Source: Clostridiales bacterium (lineage in GTDB: Bacteria; Bacillota; Clostridia; Christensenellales; Aristaeellaceae). Taken from it: DNA of 7,691 bases. Of the stretch, positions 4,315-7,691 are shown in pieces. Position 1 is the stretch's first letter. The number at the start of each line of letters is the position of its first letter. The position numbers and the translations under genes were made by a program. The stretch spans positions 1 through 7,691 of the forward strand of contig SFJH01000059.1 of assembly GCA_004555155.1 (NCBI GenBank), written 5' to 3'. The notes below the pieces were generated by a model. That model had not been told where the DNA came from. It saw only the letters and a list, made by a program, of their open reading frames with translations, and searched no databases.

Positions 4315-6036
4315 ATGGGATACAGAGAGACCTATGAGCAGTGGCTCAAGGATTTTGCGGGCGATGAGGCGTTGGTCAAAGAGCTGACGGCCATCTCTGG
4401 CGATGAAAAGGAAGTGGAGGATCGCTTCTATCGCGGTCTGGAGTTCGGCACCGCCGGTATGCGCGGCGTGCTGGGTTATGGCACCAACCGCATGAATGAG
4501 TACAACGTGCGCCGCGCCACCAAGGCGCTGGCGAAATACATCGAGCGCATGGGCGGCAAGGAGCGCGGCGTCGTCATCGCCTACGATTCCCGCCGCTGCT
4601 CGGACAGCTTTGCCAAGCAGGCCGCGCTGGTGCTGGCCGCCAATGGCGTGAAGGCCTATCTGTTTGAGAGCCTGCGCCCGGTGCCGGTTCTGTCCTTCTC
4701 CGTTCGCCATCTGAAGGCCATCGCTGGCATCGTCATCACCGCCAGCCACAACCCGAAGCAGTACAACGGCTACAAGGTGTACTGGGAGGACGGCGGACAG
4801 ATGCCGCCGGAGCGCGCCGGAGAGATCACCAAATTGATCGATCAGACCACCTATGCCGAGTCCACCGCCATGTGTGAGAAGGAGGCGATGGAGAAGGGCC
4901 TTCTCAAGATCATCGGCAAGGAAGTGGACGACGCCTACATCGCGTTCGTGCACACGCTCTGCGTCAATCCCGACCTGGCCCGCGAAATGGGCAAGACCAT
5001 CAAGTTGGTCTACACGCCGCTGCACGGCTCCGGCAACATCCCGGTGCGCCGCATCCTGAAGGAGATCGGCTTCGAGAACGTGTATGTGGTCAAGGAGCAG
5101 GAGCTGCCCAACGGCGAGTTCCCCACCGTGAAGGTGCCCAACCCCGAGGATTCCTCCGCCTTTGATCTGGCGCTGAAGCTGCAGAAGGAAGTGGGCGCGG
5201 ATCTGTGCTTCGGCACCGACCCCGACTGCGACCGCGTGGGCATCGCCTGCCTGAACAAGAAGGGCGAGCTGCGCATGATGAACGGCAACCAGATCGGCTG
5301 CCTGCTGCTGCACTATATCCTGTCCCAGCGCAAGGAGAAGGGCACGCTGCCGGAGAACGCCGCCGCGGTCAAGTCCATCGTGTCCACCGAGATGGCGCGC
5401 ACCATCGCCGCCGATTACGGCTGCGCCATGATCGACGTGCTGACCGGCTTCAAGTTCATCGCCGAGCAGATCGAGAAGTTCACCACCACCGGCGAGCACA
5501 CCTTCATGTTCGGCTTCGAGGAGTCCTATGGCTTCCTGTCCGGCACCGAGGTGCGCGACAAGGATGGCGTCAACGCCTGCATGCTGATCGCCGAGGCCGC
5601 CGCCTGGTACAAGAAGCAGGGCATGACCCTGTCCGAGGGCCTGGATATGCTGTACGAGAAGTACGGCTACTACGGCGAGAAGGTGCAGTCCTTCGTGCTC
5701 AGCGGCAAGGACGGCCTGGAGAAGATGCAGGTCATCATGAAGACCCTGCGCGAGAATCCGCCGAAGGATTTCGCGGGCATCGCCATCACCGCCGTGCGCG
5801 ACTACCAGACCTCCGTGCGCACCACCGCCGACGGCAAGACCGAGCCGATCACCCTGCCCAAGTCCAACGTGCTGTACTACGAGATGGAGGGCGGCGCTTG
5901 GATCTGCGTGCGTCCGTCCGGCACCGAGCCGAAGATCAAGCTGTATGTCAACGCGGTGTCCGATTGCGCCGAAAAGACCCAGGGCATCCTGAACGCCTCC
6001 GCCGACGCGGCCGTGAAGCTGCTGGAGAGCATCTGA
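4315..6036 (+). CDS. pgcA: Phosphoglucomutase/phosphomannomutase (alpha-D-phosphohexomutase)
   Basis: A 573-residue full-length enzyme close to Firmicutes PgcA-type mutases in size. It interconverts hexose 6-phosphate and hexose 1-phosphate, feeding UDP-glucose and other nucleotide sugars for envelope polymers. Motifs in order: FGTAGMRG at 44-51 (N-terminal phosphate-contact region); the catalytic phosphoserine loop TASHNPKQYNGYK with Ser144; the metal loop DPDCDR at 302-307 (Asp302, Asp304, Asp306); the sugar-binding loop GFEESYG at 400-406; and the C-terminal phosphate-binding loop RPSGTEPKIKLY starting at Arg533. All are intact. The start is ATG 4315, with AGGAGG at 4301-4306, 8 nt upstream. 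A strong hairpin terminator lies 22 bp past the stop. The choice between glucose and mannose substrates cannot be made from sequence, so the symbol is by family resemblance. Confidence 0.92.
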   Translation: MGYRETYEQWLKDFAGDEALVKELTAISGDEKEVEDRFYRGLEFGTAGMRGVLGYGTNRMNEYNVRRATKALAKYIERMGGKERGVVIAYDSRRCSDSFAKQAALVLAANGVKAYLFESLRPVPVLSFSVRHLKAIAGIVITASHNPKQYNGYKVYWEDGGQMPPERAGEITKLIDQTTYAESTAMCEKEAMEKGLLKIIGKEVDDAYIAFVHTLCVNPDLAREMGKTIKLVYTPLHGSGNIPVRRILKEIGFENVYVVKEQELPNGEFPTVKVPNPEDSSAFDLALKLQKEVGADLCFGTDPDCDRVGIACLNKKGELRMMNGNQIGCLLLHYILSQRKEKGTLPENAAAVKSIVSTEMARTIAADYGCAMIDVLTGFKFIAEQIEKFTTTGEHTFMFGFEESYGFLSGTEVRDKDGVNACMLIAEAAAWYKKQGMTLSEGLDMLYEKYGYYGEKVQSFVLSGKDGLEKMQVIMKTLRENPPKDFAGIAITAVRDYQTSVRTTADGKTEPITLPKSNVLYYEMEGGAWICVRPSGTEPKIKLYVNAVSDCAEKTQGILNASADAAVKLLESI

Positions 6037-6058
6037 TTCCATATTCTATAGAAGAAAT

Positions 6059-6100
6059 CGGGGCACGCATCCGTTTCGATGCGTGCCCCGACTGTTTTTT
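6059..6100 (+). terminator. Strong rho-independent terminator of the mutase gene
   Basis: CGGGGCACGCAT (6059-6070) pairs perfectly with ATGCGTGCCCCG (6079-6090), closed further by C6071-G6078 with a 6-nt loop. ACTG and TTTTTT (6095-6100) follow. On the minus strand a pyrimidine-rich TTTCTTCT tract follows the same hairpin, so it may also stop transcription of the convergent esterase. The T-run abuts and overlaps the esterase stop codon (6099-6101). Confidence 0.93.
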
Positions 6101-6740
6101 ATGGAAGCAGCTGCTTCACCCTTTCGCAGATCGCCTCTGCCAGCGCGCGGTGGCCCTCCGCCGTCAGGTGAATCGCGTCCTGCTCGGAGGGCTCGGCGAT
6201 CTTCGAGGCGTCGAGGAAGGCGCAGTGGCATTCCTCGGCCACGGCGGCATATGCCGGGCCGAACCCTGCGGCCACGCCGACGGCGTAGGAACCGAAGGCC
6301 GTGGACATGTCGGTATCGACGACGTTCTCGCCGATGCGGATCGGCGCGACCAGCAGGATCTGCGGCGGCTGCGCGTCGCGATTCTCGCCGTAGCGGCGAA
6401 TCGTATCGATTAAGATTGTATTACAATTTGCAATCAATTTCGCGGAACCCTGGAAGCGGTGCTTGGCGTCGTTGGTGCCCAGCATCAGAATCACCAGATC
6501 CAGCGGGTTGTGAGTCATCAGACAGGGCGGCAGATAGGCCTGTCCGCTCTTGAAACCGCCCTCCACCGGGTCGTCATAGACGGTCGTGCGCCCGGAAAAG
6601 CCCTCCTCGATGACGATGTAGTCCTCTCCCAGCAGCCTTTGCAGCGCCATGGGCCAGCGAATTTCCTCCGGATAGCGCCCGCCGCCGGGCATATATCCGT
6701 GGGTGTTGGAGTCTCCATAGCATAAAATCCGCTTTTTCAT
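6099..6740 (-). CDS. SGNH/GDSL-family hydrolase (arylesterase/acyltransferase-like)
   Basis: A 213-residue cytoplasmic esterase of the SGNH superfamily. Block I is GDSNTHG with nucleophile Ser11. Block II oxyanion glycine is Gly50 (GFSGRTT). Block III is GTND at 88-91 with Asn90. Block V is DAIH with Asp188 and His191. The catalytic triad and oxyanion hole are therefore complete. The pattern (ILCYGDSNT, YPEEIRWP, VIEEGFSGRTTVYDDP, YLPPCL, LVILMLGTND) closely resembles the arylesterase/acyltransferase group typified by the Mycobacterium smegmatis MsAcT enzyme. The natural substrate is unknown. ATG 6740 follows a GGAGGGGG ribosome site. The open frame runs on to 7454 but that extension crosses the promoter and the 16S gene and is not coding. 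It is convergent with the mutase and divergent from the rRNA operon. Confidence 0.88.
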   Translation of the reverse strand: MKKRILCYGDSNTHGYMPGGGRYPEEIRWPMALQRLLGEDYIVIEEGFSGRTTVYDDPVEGGFKSGQAYLPPCLMTHNPLDLVILMLGTNDAKHRFQGSAKLIANCNTILIDTIRRYGENRDAQPPQILLVAPIRIGENVVDTDMSTAFGSYAVGVAAGFGPAYAAVAEECHCAFLDASKIAEPSEQDAIHLTAEGHRALAEAICERVKQLLP

Positions 6741-6777
6741 GCGGCATCCCCCTCCATTTTCCTGTTGGATTTTGTCT

Positions 6778-6806
6778 ATTGTACAACAGAAGCCGCATTT
6801 TCGCAA
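6778..6806 (-). promoter_or_regulatory. Promoter of the SGNH hydrolase gene
   Basis: On the minus strand TTGCGA (6801-6806; 4 of 6) is followed by 17 bp and TACAAT (6778-6783; 5 of 6). Start expected near 6771, giving a leader of about 30 nt that contains the ribosome site. Confidence 0.65.
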
Positions 6807-6956
6807 GATGAAGGAAAGTTCGGCAATTTTGAATCCGTTAAGAAAAACCGGGCGTGAATGTTCGGAATAATCTGAAATGCCGGGGCGGATTTGTCCGAAT
6901 TTCTTCCTATTATATAGCCGGATAGCGGCTGGATCGGCGGCGTCATGGATGGACGT

Positions 6957-6989
6957 TCGGGTTTTGTCGGATTTGGTAACAAAACCCGA
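6957..6989. repeat. Perfect 11-bp inverted repeat upstream of the rRNA promoter
   Basis: TCGGGTTTTGT (6957-6967) is exactly complementary to ACAAAACCCGA (6979-6989), with an 11-nt spacer. Neither strand has a T-run after it, so it is not a standard terminator. It lies about 55 bp upstream of the rRNA -35 box. Confidence 0.7.
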
Positions 6990-7011
6990 TGAAAAAAGGG
7001 TCGGCGGCGCG

Positions 7012-7031
7012 AAAAAATCTTTGGATTTTTT
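7012..7031. promoter_or_regulatory. A-tract/T-tract dyad, likely rRNA UP element
   Basis: AAAAAATC (7012-7019) and GATTTTTT (7024-7031) are inverted around TTTG, ending 12 bp upstream of the -35 box. The position fits an alpha-subunit-binding UP element typical of rRNA promoters. Confidence 0.5.
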
Positions 7032-7043
7032 GTCGAAAGGGGG

Positions 7044-7072
7044 TTGACAACCCATGGGGAAGCGTGTATAAT
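7044..7072 (+). promoter_or_regulatory. Consensus rRNA operon promoter
   Basis: TTGACA (7044-7049), a 17-bp spacer and TATAAT (7067-7072), both perfect. Start near 7079, about 190 nt before the mature 16S end. It lies directly ahead of the 16S gene in the same orientation. Confidence 0.9.
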
Positions 7073-7078
7073 GCTCAA

Positions 7079-7268
7079 TGTCGTCAGGCGAGCGGTACGA
7101 ACGGTCGCCGAAACGGTAGCGATCCTTGAAAACGATACAGAGAATAGAGAAGAACAAACAGTCAGATTTCGAAAATGAGTGAATCGCCGTTTGGATGGAA
7201 GCGGAAGCGACCGAAGCGCTTTGGCGAGCGGGGAAGAAGCGGAAGCGGAAAACGAACGGAAGAGGATT
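7079..7268 (+). other. rRNA operon leader with boxA-like antitermination element
   Basis: This is the pre-16S leader. GATCCTTGAAAAC at 7121-7133 resembles the boxA element of Gram-positive rRNA leaders, bound by NusB/NusE for antitermination. Downstream is a purine-rich tract with a repeated AAGCGGAAGCG (7199-7209 and 7237-7247). This tract presumably contains the upstream strand of the RNase III processing stem; the partner strand lies outside the window. Confidence 0.6.

Positions 7269-7691
<423 letters not shown>

Larger units (their letters stand above)
6807..7043. other. AT-richer spacer between the divergent esterase and rRNA promoters
   Basis: No gene is seen. It holds an 11-bp inverted repeat (6957-6989) and an A/T-tract dyad next to the rRNA -35 box. 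TTGTCC at 6891-6896 with TATAGC at 6913-6918 (16-bp spacer) could be a weak upstream rRNA promoter. Confidence 0.4.

Noticed and set aside
3712..6042. A 776-codon open frame on the minus strand, antisense to the ferritin-like and mutase genes
   Set aside because: It has a composition (His/Gly/Ala/Leu/Gln-rich) typical of the antisense frame of a GC-rich gene, no domain, and lies opposite two genes with complete catalytic motifs. The strong third-position G/C bias explains the absence of stops.
6044..6053. TTCTATAGAA palindrome after the mutase stop
   Set aside because: A 10-bp palindrome is frequent by chance and there is no gene context for it.
5205..6413. A 402-codon Arg/His-rich + frame overlapping the mutase and extending into the esterase region
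   Set aside because: Out-of-frame shadow that crosses a strong terminator and has no domain or ribosome site.
6891..6918. Possible extra rRNA promoter (TTGTCC-16-TATAGC)
   Set aside because: Both boxes match only 4 of 6 and the spacer is short. Mentioned in the spacer entry but not called.

Overview
The window looks like a chromosomal segment from a high-GC anaerobic member of the class Clostridia. The partial 16S rRNA gene at the right edge carries the stretch ending 'TTCGGATTGTAAACCTC', which I associate with Oscillospiraceae/Christensenellales-type clostridia. Genes have strong AGGAGG-type ribosome sites and G/C-rich third codon positions. Several products fit Firmicutes (a PgcA-type phosphosugar mutase, an RsfA-like Myb regulator, a rubrerythrin-related protein). 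I cannot place it to genus from this fragment.

Layout from left to right. (1) An alkyltransferase-like (ATL/MGMT-fold) protein on + ends in a strong hairpin terminator. Convergent to it is a 78-residue ribbon-helix-helix (RHH) regulator on -. (2) The RHH gene is divergent from a perfect consensus promoter (TTGACA-17-TATAAT) whose spacer holds a 20-bp near-perfect palindrome. That promoter points right, into a structured leader of about 220 nt and then a 95-residue orphan protein on +. (3) Two - strand genes follow: a secreted lipoprotein polysaccharide deacetylase with a Pro/Thr/Lys repeat linker and a duplicated C-terminal decapeptide, and upstream of it an RsfA-like Myb regulator with its own terminator. 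(4) Divergent from the regulator is a + block: a promoter, an 18-codon ORF with a strong ribosome site, a ferritin-like diiron protein and a phosphoglucomutase/phosphomannomutase. It ends in a very strong terminator. (5) A convergent SGNH/GDSL esterase on - follows. (6) A 300-bp AT-richer spacer contains the esterase promoter, two dyads and a perfect consensus rRNA promoter, then the rRNA leader with a boxA-like element and the 5' end of 16S rRNA.

Most of the window is ordinary housekeeping and envelope biology. The mutase supplies sugar phosphates for envelope polymers, and the deacetylase edits cell-wall or exopolysaccharide N-acetyl groups. The parts least explained by known genes are the RHH/palindrome/consensus-promoter cassette with its leader (about 573-1404), and the 18-codon ORF with possible leader structure ahead of the ferritin-like gene. 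Both are inferences from sequence layout, and I do not claim a demonstrated new system.
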